From assembly GCF_001618955.1 (NCBI RefSeq), contig NZ_LVYV01000053.1, positions 62,001 through 126,000 on the forward strand: DNA of 64,000 nucleotides, written 5' to 3'. Below the pieces are notes generated by a model, which saw nothing but the letters and a program-made list of their open reading frames with translations, was not told where the DNA came from and ran no database searches. Below, one piece after another: positions 1-7,782 of the stretch (position 1 is its first letter; the number at the start of each line of letters is the position of its first letter). The position numbers and the translations under genes are program-made. The stretch comes from Tardiphaga robiniae (GTDB lineage: Bacteria > Pseudomonadota > Alphaproteobacteria > Rhizobiales > Xanthobacteraceae).

Positions 1-681
1 GCGCATCCGCGCCACGTCAGTGATGGCTTCGGCCACAGCCGGCATCCGCGCTCTGGCGGCCGCGGCGATATCGGCGGGATTGCCGTCTTTGGTCGGCGAC
101 ACCTCGCGCCAGAATTTGACCACGCCGATCGCGAGCGCCAGCATCGCGAACAGGAACACGACGCCGAACAGCAGCGCCAAGAAGTTGTGCGGGAAGATCG
201 CGTAGAAATTCCCGGCCAACGGTTCGTGGATCAAGCGGCCGTTCATCGCGATCGCCAGGATCATGAACAGCGCGAGACCGCCCGAGAGCGCGAAGGCGAC
301 CGTCAGTCCGGCGCGCTCATAGAGACGACCGAAAGCGCGCGGCCACGCATAGTCCTGATAAGTGCGCACGCGCACCTTGGCCATCGCCTGCGGGACATTG
401 ACTGCAAATTCATGCGGCGGCGCATATTGGCAAGCGTAAAGGCAGGAACCGCAGTTATGACAGAGATTCGCAAGGTAATGCGTATCGGCCTTTTTGAATT
501 CGAGCCGCCGCGTCATCGCCGGGAACACCGCGCAAAATCCCTCGCAATAACGGCACGCGTTGCAGATCTGCATGACGCGTGCGATCTCGGCCTCGCCGGC
601 GGTGAGCGCATCGGCGAAACTGACGCCGCCCTCGCAGGCGCCGCCGGCGACGGGCGCTTCCAGATCAGTGACCGGCGGCAT
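1..681 (-). CDS. tcuB: TcuB-like Fe-S membrane protein (partial, runs off the left edge)
   Basis: The first 227 codons are visible; no stop is reached. The start ATG lies inside the end of the upstream flavoprotein gene (17-bp overlap). Two ferredoxin-type CxxCxxCxxxC motifs are seen, C40/C43/C46/C50 and C74/C77/C80/C84, followed by two hydrophobic segments around residues 125-185. This is the architecture of TcuB, which in tricarballylate users passes electrons from the flavoprotein TcuA to the membrane quinone pool. The direct coupling to a TcuA-like gene supports an electron-acceptor role for that dehydrogenase. The physiological substrate here need not be tricarballylate, because the rest of the operon is not a tcu locus. 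Confidence 0.85.
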   Translation of the reverse strand, partial: MPPVTDLEAPVAGGACEGGVSFADALTAGEAEIARVMQICNACRYCEGFCAVFPAMTRRLEFKKADTHYLANLCHNCGSCLYACQYAPPHEFAVNVPQAMAKVRVRTYQDYAWPRAFGRLYERAGLTVAFALSGGLALFMILAIAMNGRLIHEPLAGNFYAIFPHNFLALLFGVVFLFAMLALAIGVVKFWREVSPTKDGNPADIAAAARARMPAVAEAITDVARMR

Positions 682-2113
682 AGTCGAGCTCCTCGTGGAA
701 TGTGGGATGGCGATGCCCAGCGCTCGCCGCGGCATTGACGCCGGCGATGCGGCCGAACGCCGTGCCGATGCTCATGCCGACGCCGGCGGTGTAGCCCTTG
801 CCGAGCACATTGCCGGCGACCATCTCGCCGGCGGCAAACAGATTGGTGCTGGCGACGTCGTTGAAGCGGCAGGCCGCCGTGGCATCGGTCTTCATGCCGA
901 GATAGGTGAAGGTGATGCCGGGCTTGAGCGGATAGGCATAGAATGGCGGCGTGTCGATCACACGGGCCCAGTGGGTCTTGGCCGGGGTGAGGCCGTCGGT
1001 GCGGCAATCGTCGAGCGCGGTGTGATCGAAGGTACCGGGACGGCAGGCCGCGTTATACGCCGACAGGGTCTCCATGAAGACCCCAGGATCGACGCCGATC
1101 TTCACCGCGAGTTCATCCAGCGTATTGGCCTTGGTGCCGTCGAACACCGGCGGCATAAAGCGGCCGATCGCCTTCTGGTCGATGATCGACCATGCGGTCT
1201 GACCGGGCTGCTGGGCGACGAGGCGGCCCCAGATCGCATAGCGCTTCGGCCAGAAATCCTCGCCCTCGTCATAGAAGCGCCTGGCCTCGCGATTGACGAC
1301 GACGCCGAGCGAGACGCAATCGATCCGCGTGCAGATGCCGCCATCATAGAGCGGCGCGCGCGCATCGATGGCGACGCAATGCGCCTGCGTGGGATCGCCG
1401 ATGGTATCGGCGCCGGCATCGATCATGAACTTCAGCAACACACCCTGATTGAAGCGGGTGCCGCGGATCAGGAAGTTCTCCGCGGTCCATTCACCGCGCT
1501 CGTTCTGCCCCCAGGCCTCGCGCTGCCATTCCAGATTCGATTCGAAGCCACCGCAGCCGAGCACGCAACTTTTTGCGGTGATGCGCTCGCCACTCTCGGT
1601 GATCGCGGCGACAAACGCGCCATCCTTCAGCTTGAGACTCTTCACAGGCATATCGTAGCGGATCGCGATACCCAGCGCCTCGGCGCTGCGATAATACGCA
1701 TTCACCAGCGCCTTGCCGCCCCCCATGAAGAACGCATTGGTGCGCGCCACATGCAGCGCGCCCGACAAAGGCGGCTGGAAATGCACGCCGTGCTTGCTCA
1801 TCCATGGCCGGCAGCGCGACGAGTGCCGGATCACCATCCGCGCCAGTGGCTCGTCAGTCATGCCGCCTGTGACCTTCAAGAGGTCCTGCCAATACTCTTC
1901 CTCGGGATAGGCTTCGACCAGCACGTCCTGCGGTTCGTCATGCATGCAACGCAGATTGCGCACATGCATGGAATTGCCGCCGCGCCATTCCTTCGGCGCG
2001 GACTCGAGCATCAAGACCGAAGCGCCTGCCTCGCGCGCCATTAGCGCCGAGCACAAAGCCGCATTGCCGCCGCCGATCACGAGCACGTCAGGCATGGATG
2101 TGGATGTCTTCAC
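665..2113 (-). CDS. tcuA: FAD-dependent tricarballylate dehydrogenase-like flavoprotein
   Basis: 482 residues, usual length for the fumarate reductase/TcuA flavoprotein family. An N-terminal Rossmann motif (VIGGGNAAL) binds FAD, and the C-terminal FAD_binding_2 signature ([19 protein letters not shown]) is present. The family oxidises or desaturates carboxylic acid substrates and reduces FAD. The next gene is the Fe-S partner TcuB. The GTG start at 2113 overlaps the preceding stop as GTGA; an ATG six codons later (2095) is the alternative. It is one of two related flavoproteins in the operon, so the pathway probably includes two desaturation or aromatisation steps. The substrate is not evident from the sequence. 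Confidence 0.8.
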   Translation of the reverse strand: MKTSTSMPDVLVIGGGNAALCSALMAREAGASVLMLESAPKEWRGGNSMHVRNLRCMHDEPQDVLVEAYPEEEYWQDLLKVTGGMTDEPLARMVIRHSSRCRPWMSKHGVHFQPPLSGALHVARTNAFFMGGGKALVNAYYRSAEALGIAIRYDMPVKSLKLKDGAFVAAITESGERITAKSCVLGCGGFESNLEWQREAWGQNERGEWTAENFLIRGTRFNQGVLLKFMIDAGADTIGDPTQAHCVAIDARAPLYDGGICTRIDCVSLGVVVNREARRFYDEGEDFWPKRYAIWGRLVAQQPGQTAWSIIDQKAIGRFMPPVFDGTKANTLDELAVKIGVDPGVFMETLSAYNAACRPGTFDHTALDDCRTDGLTPAKTHWARVIDTPPFYAYPLKPGITFTYLGMKTDATAACRFNDVASTNLFAAGEMVAGNVLGKGYTAGVGMSIGTAFGRIAGVNAAASAGHRHPTFHEELDYAAGH

Positions 2114-3822
2114 GCGATGGGCTCCGATGCGACGTGGCGCCCTGCGAGCCAGCCGAATGTCAATGCCGGACCGAGGGTGATGCCCGGGCCGGGATAGGCG
2201 CCTTCCATAACCGAGGCCATGTCATTGCCGCAGGCATAGAGGCCCGAGATCGGTCGACCGCCTGTGGCGAGCACGCGGGCCTGATCGTCGGTCACGATGC
2301 CGGCGGACATACCCAGATCCGCCGGCTGCACCGCAACGGCGTAGAATGGCCCATCCTTCAGCGGCGCGACGCACGGGTTCGGTTGCTGATCCGCATCGCC
2401 GAGCGAGCGCTGATACACATTGCTGCCGCGTCCGAAGGCTGGATCTTCCCCGCGTTCGGCATCCTTGTTGAAAGCGGCGACGGTGTGCTCGAGTGCCGTC
2501 GACGGCGCACCGATCTGTCTGGCGAGTTCGCCGAGCGTCTTTGCGCGCTTGAGATAACCGGACTGGACATCCGAGCTAACCGAAGCAGTGAACGGCTTGA
2601 TCTTGCCGAGCCCGTATTTCCAGAGAAAGCGGCTGTCGCAGATCAGCCAGGCCGGGATCGCACTATTGGCATGCGCAAGCTGAGCGCGGACGAATTCATG
2701 ATAGGAGACGGCTTCGTTGACAAAGCGCTGGCCGTTGCTATCGACAGCGATCAGACCGGGTTTGGCACGATCGGTCACCGTATGCGGATAGACGCCGCGG
2801 CTGCCATCGGCGCGGGTGAAAGTCGAGGCCGGCACCCAAAAGGCGCCGTCGCGGGTCGGCGCGGAGAGCTGCGCACCGATCGCCATCGCCAATCGCGCAC
2901 CACGGGGCGCATCGCCGGCGGAAACCGTTGCTGTCAGCGCACCGGCACTGTCCGGCACGAAATCGCGACGCAAGTCTGCGTCATGTGAGATGCCACCGGT
3001 CGCCAGCACCACGCCGCGGCGCGCGCGCACACGATGCAGCCGCGCCGAGGCATCGCGCGTTTCCAGCATGGCGACGCGTCCATTGGCGTCGGCTTCCAGA
3101 CGATTGACCGTGTTGCAAGTCCGGACGGTGACACCGAGATCCAGAGCGGATTTTAGTAACCGCGCCACCAGCGCATTGCCGAGATAGAGCGTGGTGCCGC
3201 GGCGCGCGCCGAGCCGCTGCAGCCCATATTTGAACAGCAGTTTCGCCACATGCAGCGCCGAGCGCGGCGACTTCGCCATGCGGCGCAGATGCGGGATGTC
3301 CTGACGGCTGATCATCATGCCGCCGAACAGCATGAATTCCGGCAGCGGATCGCGCACCAGCGCGAACGCCTTGCCGAGCGAGCGCGCGTCGAAGGGCACC
3401 GGCTCGAGCACGCGGCCGCCTGCCGTCGCGCCGGGCAGATCCGGATAATAATCGGGATAGGTGACGACGGGCTGCAAACGCAGGCTGGTGCGTGCTTCGA
3501 GATCGCGGATCGCCGCATCGCCGCTCGTGATAAACGTCTCCAGCCGCTGGCGGTCGGTGCCGGGCACCGTTTCGGCGAGGTAAGTACGCGCGGCGTCGAG
3601 ACTGTCGGGGCGTTGCGCAGCAGCGGCCTTGTGATTGGCGGGAATCCACACCATGCCGCCGGAGATCGCCGTCGTGCCCCCCACAACGTCGGCCTGTTCC
3701 AAAAGTAAAACCGAGCAGCCCTGCGCGGCCGCGGTGCTGGCAGCGGTCAGGCCGCCGGCACCTGCGCCTACAACGACGACGTCGAAGACGTCTTCCGGTG
3801 CGTCAGGGCTCGCTGGTGTCAT
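2110..3822 (-). CDS. FAD-dependent dehydrogenase of the 3-ketosteroid-delta1-dehydrogenase family
   Basis: 570 residues, typical of KstD-like enzymes. FAD motif VVGAGAGGL near residue 17, then the family's GGTTAISGG segment. Near the C-terminus is the signature YPGPGITLGPALTFG, which in KstD carries an active-site Tyr and precedes the last FAD contact. These enzymes desaturate a ring next to a ketone. Start ATG overlaps the SDR stop by 4 bp (ATGA), and its stop overlaps the tcuA-like start, so translation is probably coupled. A steroid substrate is unlikely because no steroid-degradation genes are nearby; a small cyclic ketone is more plausible (inference). Confidence 0.75.
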   Translation of the reverse strand: MTPASPDAPEDVFDVVVVGAGAGGLTAASTAAAQGCSVLLLEQADVVGGTTAISGGMVWIPANHKAAAAQRPDSLDAARTYLAETVPGTDRQRLETFITSGDAAIRDLEARTSLRLQPVVTYPDYYPDLPGATAGGRVLEPVPFDARSLGKAFALVRDPLPEFMLFGGMMISRQDIPHLRRMAKSPRSALHVAKLLFKYGLQRLGARRGTTLYLGNALVARLLKSALDLGVTVRTCNTVNRLEADANGRVAMLETRDASARLHRVRARRGVVLATGGISHDADLRRDFVPDSAGALTATVSAGDAPRGARLAMAIGAQLSAPTRDGAFWVPASTFTRADGSRGVYPHTVTDRAKPGLIAVDSNGQRFVNEAVSYHEFVRAQLAHANSAIPAWLICDSRFLWKYGLGKIKPFTASVSSDVQSGYLKRAKTLGELARQIGAPSTALEHTVAAFNKDAERGEDPAFGRGSNVYQRSLGDADQQPNPCVAPLKDGPFYAVAVQPADLGMSAGIVTDDQARVLATGGRPISGLYACGNDMASVMEGAYPGPGITLGPALTFGWLAGRHVASEPIA

Positions 3823-4526
3823 ACCATGCCGCCGTTTGGCTGCACGATCTGGCCTTGCACCCAGGATGCCTGATCGGAGGCGAGAAAGCGCACGACCTCC
3901 GCGATCTCCTCCGGGCGCCCGATGCGGTTCAACGGACTGAAGGCGGCCATGCGCTGCTTCACTTCCTCGGTCTTGCCGGCATTGAAGAGATCGGTATCGA
4001 CGGGACCGGGCGCGACGCCGTTCACGCGCACGCCGCGACCGGACAATTCCTTGGCCATCGCGCGCACTAGGCTCTCAACCGCCGCTTTGGTTGCCGCATA
4101 GGGACCGGTACCCGGCACCACATGACGCACCAGCGAGGTCGTGATAGCGACGATGGCGCCCTTATCCTTCACCTTGCGCGCGGCTTCAGCGAGCACGTTG
4201 AAAGCGCCGACCACATTGACATCGAGTAACTCACGGAAATTGTCCGGCGAGAAGGTCGTCAGCGGCGCGCCAGGAACGTTGATTCCGGCATTGGCGATCA
4301 CCGCATGCGGCGCCGAACCGAAGTCGGCCTCGACCTGCTCGAACACTTTCGCGACCGCCGACGCATCGCGAATATCGACCTGATAGCTCTTGCCGGGACC
4401 CGATGTTGCCTTGGTCGCATAGGTCGAAGCGACCTGCCAGTCGGCATCCGCAAAGGCCTTGACACAGGCAGCGCCGATACCGCGCGAACCACCGAAAATG
4501 ATTACAACGGGAGATGATGTCGACAT
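3819..4526 (-). CDS. Short-chain dehydrogenase/reductase
   Basis: 235 residues, classical SDR length. Cofactor motif GGSRGIG at 12-18, NAG at 79-81, and catalytic S131, Y143 and K147 (YAATK) are all present, so the enzyme should be active as an NAD(P)-dependent alcohol/ketone oxidoreductase. A good ribosome site (GAGGAC, 6 nt spacing) precedes the ATG at 4526. It ends in a 4-bp overlap with the KstD-like gene. It probably interconverts a ring hydroxyl and ketone before desaturation; the substrate is unknown. Confidence 0.8.
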   Translation of the reverse strand: MSTSSPVVIIFGGSRGIGAACVKAFADADWQVASTYATKATSGPGKSYQVDIRDASAVAKVFEQVEADFGSAPHAVIANAGINVPGAPLTTFSPDNFRELLDVNVVGAFNVLAEAARKVKDKGAIVAITTSLVRHVVPGTGPYAATKAAVESLVRAMAKELSGRGVRVNGVAPGPVDTDLFNAGKTEEVKQRMAAFSPLNRIGRPEEIAEVVRFLASDQASWVQGQIVQPNGGMV

Positions 4527-4620
4527 GGGTTAGTCCTCAAAGGAGTTAGCTGAATTGGCGAAGAGTTCCACCCTCCCGGCGAGGGCATGGTGGGTCGAGC
4601 GCCGATGTTGGTTCGTGTTG

Positions 4621-5589
4621 TCAGGACGACGACGTTCCGTTCATGCGTTCGCGCGTTGCCGCGATGGTCGCCTCGATGCCACGCTGCAGATCGTAGCGCG
4701 GCGCGTAGCCGAGTTCGGTCCGCGCGCGGCTGATATCGAGCGCACCTTTCACCGCGCTCAAAACCTTGCCGCCGTGATGGTAAGGCCCGCCGTCGCCGAC
4801 CGTGATCTTCGCGCCCGGAATGGCGCGATTGACGGCCTCGGCCGCGTCGCGCAGCGTCGGCGCTACGCCCGTCGCAATATTGTAGGCATCGTAACTGTGC
4901 TTCGACTTATCGAGCGCGAGCAGCGCTCCCGCAACAGTGTCGTCGATATAGACCTGATCGACCGCAAGATTTCCACCATCGGGCTGGTGGAACGGCTCGC
5001 CACGCAATGCCGCCTCCACGAAGGTTCGTGGCATTCGCAAGCGGGGCAGATGCGGGCCGTAAACCCAGCAGGTCCGCACATTGATGCATTCAAGACCATG
5101 GTCGCGTGAATAGACACGGCCATAATGTTCGGCGGCGAGCTTGGTAAGGCCGTAGATGCTGAGTGGCTTCTGCGGATGATCCTCGTCGATGACCGGGCTC
5201 AGGAAGTCGCCATAGGTCTCTTCGGTGCTGATATGGACAACACGCTTCACGCTACTGAGGCGCATTGCCTCGAACAGGTTGATCGCGCCCTCGATATTGA
5301 CGCGCTGCGCCCTGATCGGGATATCGGCGGCTTGGATCACGCCGACGATGGCCGCGGTATGGATCACCGCGTCGGGACGATGCGTCTCGAATAGCCGCAT
5401 CACCTGATGCCATTCGCCGAGATCGGCAACCACCGGGGTCAGCCGCTGATCGCACGCAGCAATGGCCGCGATCGACGGCGATACGCCAAGGTCGGTCGCG
5501 ATCACGGCATCGCCGCGCTTCAGCAGCGCTTCGACGATGGCGCTGCCGAGCCAGCCGCTACCACCGGTGACGAGAATTTTCTTTCTCAT
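4621..5589 (-). CDS. NAD-dependent epimerase/dehydratase (extended SDR)
   Basis: 322 residues. N-terminal TGGSGWLG nucleotide-binding motif at 8-15, catalytic Y146 and K150 (YGLTK), and an STEETYGD segment at 121-128 as in sugar-nucleotide epimerases. The family acts on nucleotide sugars or related hydroxyacids. It is separated from the SDR gene by about 95 bp with no recognisable terminator, so it is probably in the same transcript. A second epimerase lies two genes upstream; the two are not close copies. Their presence together with the ABC importer suggests a sugar-like or polyhydroxylated cyclic substrate. Confidence 0.75.
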   Translation of the reverse strand: MRKKILVTGGSGWLGSAIVEALLKRGDAVIATDLGVSPSIAAIAACDQRLTPVVADLGEWHQVMRLFETHRPDAVIHTAAIVGVIQAADIPIRAQRVNIEGAINLFEAMRLSSVKRVVHISTEETYGDFLSPVIDEDHPQKPLSIYGLTKLAAEHYGRVYSRDHGLECINVRTCWVYGPHLPRLRMPRTFVEAALRGEPFHQPDGGNLAVDQVYIDDTVAGALLALDKSKHSYDAYNIATGVAPTLRDAAEAVNRAIPGAKITVGDGGPYHHGGKVLSAVKGALDISRARTELGYAPRYDLQRGIEATIAATRERMNGTSSS

Positions 5590-5600
5590 GATATTCGCCT

Positions 5601-6023
5601 TTACCGCGGCTTCGGTTCGTCGTCCGTCGGCGGGCAGGTAATGACGAGGAAGGTCAGCGTGTCGGTGCCCGTACAGTGGAATTCATGCACCACGCCAGGC
5701 GGGATGTAGGTGACGTCATTGGCACGCACCAGGCGTCGCTCGCCGTCGACGGTGAGAATGCCCTCGCCGCTTAGCACGTGATAGATCTGCTCCTGCACCT
5801 TGTGCGAATGGCTTTCCACATGCGCACCTGGCTCATAGCAGGAGATGCGGTGGTCGAAGAAGCGGCTGCCGACAGTCTCGGGCGTCACGATCGCCTTCGA
5901 CAGCGCCTGATTGAAATGGCCGGGATACTGGATCCAGAGCAGCTCACCGAGATTGCGGGTGACCGCGTATTTCTTCTGGCCGGCATCGGCGAAGGCGTTC
6001 GGTTCGGGAGAGACGAAGGTCAT
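5601..6023 (-). CDS. Cupin domain protein
   Basis: 140 residues from the ATG at 6023, which has a GAGGAG ribosome site 7 nt upstream; a TTG at 6038 would add five residues without a better site. The central single cupin domain shows the two cupin motifs: HVESHSHKVQEQIYHVLSGEG and the later PPGVVHEFH. The histidines and Glu of motif 1 and the His of motif 2 are those that bind a metal in this fold. Small cupins in catabolic operons act as isomerases, dioxygenases or lactone/keto-acid tautomerases; the sequence does not decide among these. Confidence 0.75.
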   Translation of the reverse strand: MTFVSPEPNAFADAGQKKYAVTRNLGELLWIQYPGHFNQALSKAIVTPETVGSRFFDHRISCYEPGAHVESHSHKVQEQIYHVLSGEGILTVDGERRLVRANDVTYIPPGVVHEFHCTGTDTLTFLVITCPPTDDEPKPR

Positions 6024-6034
6024 TGAAGTGCTCC

Positions 6035-6949
6035 TCAAGAGAATGCAGGCAGGCCGGCAAGCAAATGCCGCTGGTCATATTCTGCGACGAATCCCAGGCG
6101 TTCGGCTGCATGGGTCAGATCGTAAAGCGGCGCGAACGGCTGCTTGGCATAAATCTCCGGCGCACGGATCTCGACGCTCCCGCCATGCAGCCGGCGCAAG
6201 CGATCCAACGTCGGTTCCGGCGACAGCGTCACTTGTGCCGAGAGATAAAAGCGCTCGAACGCGCCGGGTTGCATCGGCAGTTCGAAGGCGAGCCGGAACG
6301 CACGGGCGAGGTCTCTGGGATCGATATGGTGATGCAGCGGCCCGCCACCGGCGGATGATGGCCCACCGACCATTGGGCCACGGTAATTGTCGGGATCCTT
6401 GGCGCGGGCAACGATCTCACCGACCATGTCGGGATAGGCGACGAATACGGTGCGCAGCGCCACCACCGACATCCCGCGCAAGGCGTAGGCGCGAACCAGA
6501 TCCTCGCCCGCCACCTTGCTGACGGCATACGGATCGGTCGCCAGCAGCGGATGATCGAGATCGAGCGGCGCATAATGCGGCGCCAGCATCTTGCCCTCGC
6601 GCACCGTATAGCCGGCGACGGAATCACTAGAGCAGAACACCACGCGCTTGACGCCTGCCGCCTCTGCCGCATCGAGCACCGTGTAGGTGCCGAGCAGATT
6701 GACGCGCATGATGGTCTGGCCATCGCCCGACCAGATATTCGGGATAGCTGCGATATGCATGACGGCATCGGCACCGGCCGTGGCGCGCTGCACGAGCTCG
6801 GGTGATGTCACGTCGCCGACATGCCAGTCGATGTCGGCATCGCCATGGCGCCGGTCGAGACCGCGCACGCTATGGCCATGCGCCAGCAGGTCACGAACGA
6901 CGAAGAGGCCGAGCAAACCGGCCGCGCCGGTGACGAGAATCGTGCTCAT
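6035..6949 (-). CDS. NAD(P)-dependent epimerase/dehydratase
   Basis: 304 residues, extended SDR. TGAAGLLG cofactor motif at 7-14 and catalytic Y141 and K145 (YAVSK). The start overlaps the stop of the upstream TIM-barrel gene by 4 bp (ATGA) and its own stop lies 12 bp before the cupin start, so the three are tightly coupled. Related proteins act on uronic acids, nucleotide sugars and similar polyols. The substrate here is not known. Confidence 0.75.
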   Translation of the reverse strand: MSTILVTGAAGLLGLFVVRDLLAHGHSVRGLDRRHGDADIDWHVGDVTSPELVQRATAGADAVMHIAAIPNIWSGDGQTIMRVNLLGTYTVLDAAEAAGVKRVVFCSSDSVAGYTVREGKMLAPHYAPLDLDHPLLATDPYAVSKVAGEDLVRAYALRGMSVVALRTVFVAYPDMVGEIVARAKDPDNYRGPMVGGPSSAGGGPLHHHIDPRDLARAFRLAFELPMQPGAFERFYLSAQVTLSPEPTLDRLRRLHGGSVEIRAPEIYAKQPFAPLYDLTHAAERLGFVAEYDQRHLLAGLPAFS

Positions 6950-7782
6950 GCGCTCGCTCCTGCCTTGCAGGGCGCGAAGCCAAGCAGCTCCAGCGCCCGA
7001 TGACTGCGCAGGATCGCGGCGTCGGGATCGTGGTCGAGAATCTCCAGCGTCACAGCGCCTTCGAAACCGACGGCATCGAGTGCCTTGACCACGTCCGCAA
7101 AAGGCACGGTGCCAGTGCCGATCGGATCATGCCGCCATTTGTCCTGGCCGGTATCCGAGAAATGGACGATGCGCAGCAGATCGGAAAGCTGCCTGACGCC
7201 AGCAGCGGGATCTTCATCGATGAAATGCGCATTGGCAGCATCGTAACAAACGCCGATGGCCGAAGACGTGAAGCCACGCACGAAGCGTTCCAGCGCTGCG
7301 GCATCAGGGAACGCCGCGAACGGCACATTTTCGATCGCGAGACCAACGCCGCGATCCTCGGCACGCGGCAGAAGTTGCGAGACCCCCTCGCCGACCCAGG
7401 CGAAGCGGTTCTCGACGCTCGGCGGAAATAGTGGGCTCATCCGGCCCGGCACCACCACAACCGTCTCGGCACCGATATCGGCCGCAAGATCGATGGTGTC
7501 TTCGAACATCCTCACCGACGCCGCGCGGGCGCGTGAAAATGGACTGGCAAGATTGTGATCGAGGCTCGGCAGGTTGATCGCCGTCTTAGTGGCACCGATA
7601 TCCTGCAGAACCGCACGTAGCTCGCGCCGTGCTGCCGACCCAAAATCGTCGAATGACAGATGCGGCGGCTGCAACAGGAACTCGATCTGACGATAGCCGA
7701 GCTTACCCAGACGGCGCACGCAGTCCACCGCCGGGATCGACCAGATATAGCCGTAGGTGTTGACGCCGATGTCACGTGCCAT
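6946..7782 (-). CDS. Sugar phosphate isomerase/epimerase family protein (AP_endonuc_2 TIM barrel)
   Basis: 278 residues, usual length for the xylose-isomerase-like TIM barrel family. Metal-ligand-type segments are seen in order: AIENVPF around residue 165, CYDAANAHF around 200, VHFSD around 225 and TLEILDHDPD near 260. Members include IolE-like dehydratases, hydroxypyruvate isomerases and 3-dehydroshikimate dehydratases. It starts one base into the stop of the LivMGF gene (TGATG). It probably isomerises or dehydrates a cyclic polyol or keto sugar in this pathway; the exact reaction is open. Confidence 0.7.
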   Translation of the reverse strand: MARDIGVNTYGYIWSIPAVDCVRRLGKLGYRQIEFLLQPPHLSFDDFGSAARRELRAVLQDIGATKTAINLPSLDHNLASPFSRARAASVRMFEDTIDLAADIGAETVVVVPGRMSPLFPPSVENRFAWVGEGVSQLLPRAEDRGVGLAIENVPFAAFPDAAALERFVRGFTSSAIGVCYDAANAHFIDEDPAAGVRQLSDLLRIVHFSDTGQDKWRHDPIGTGTVPFADVVKALDAVGFEGAVTLEILDHDPDAAILRSHRALELLGFAPCKAGASA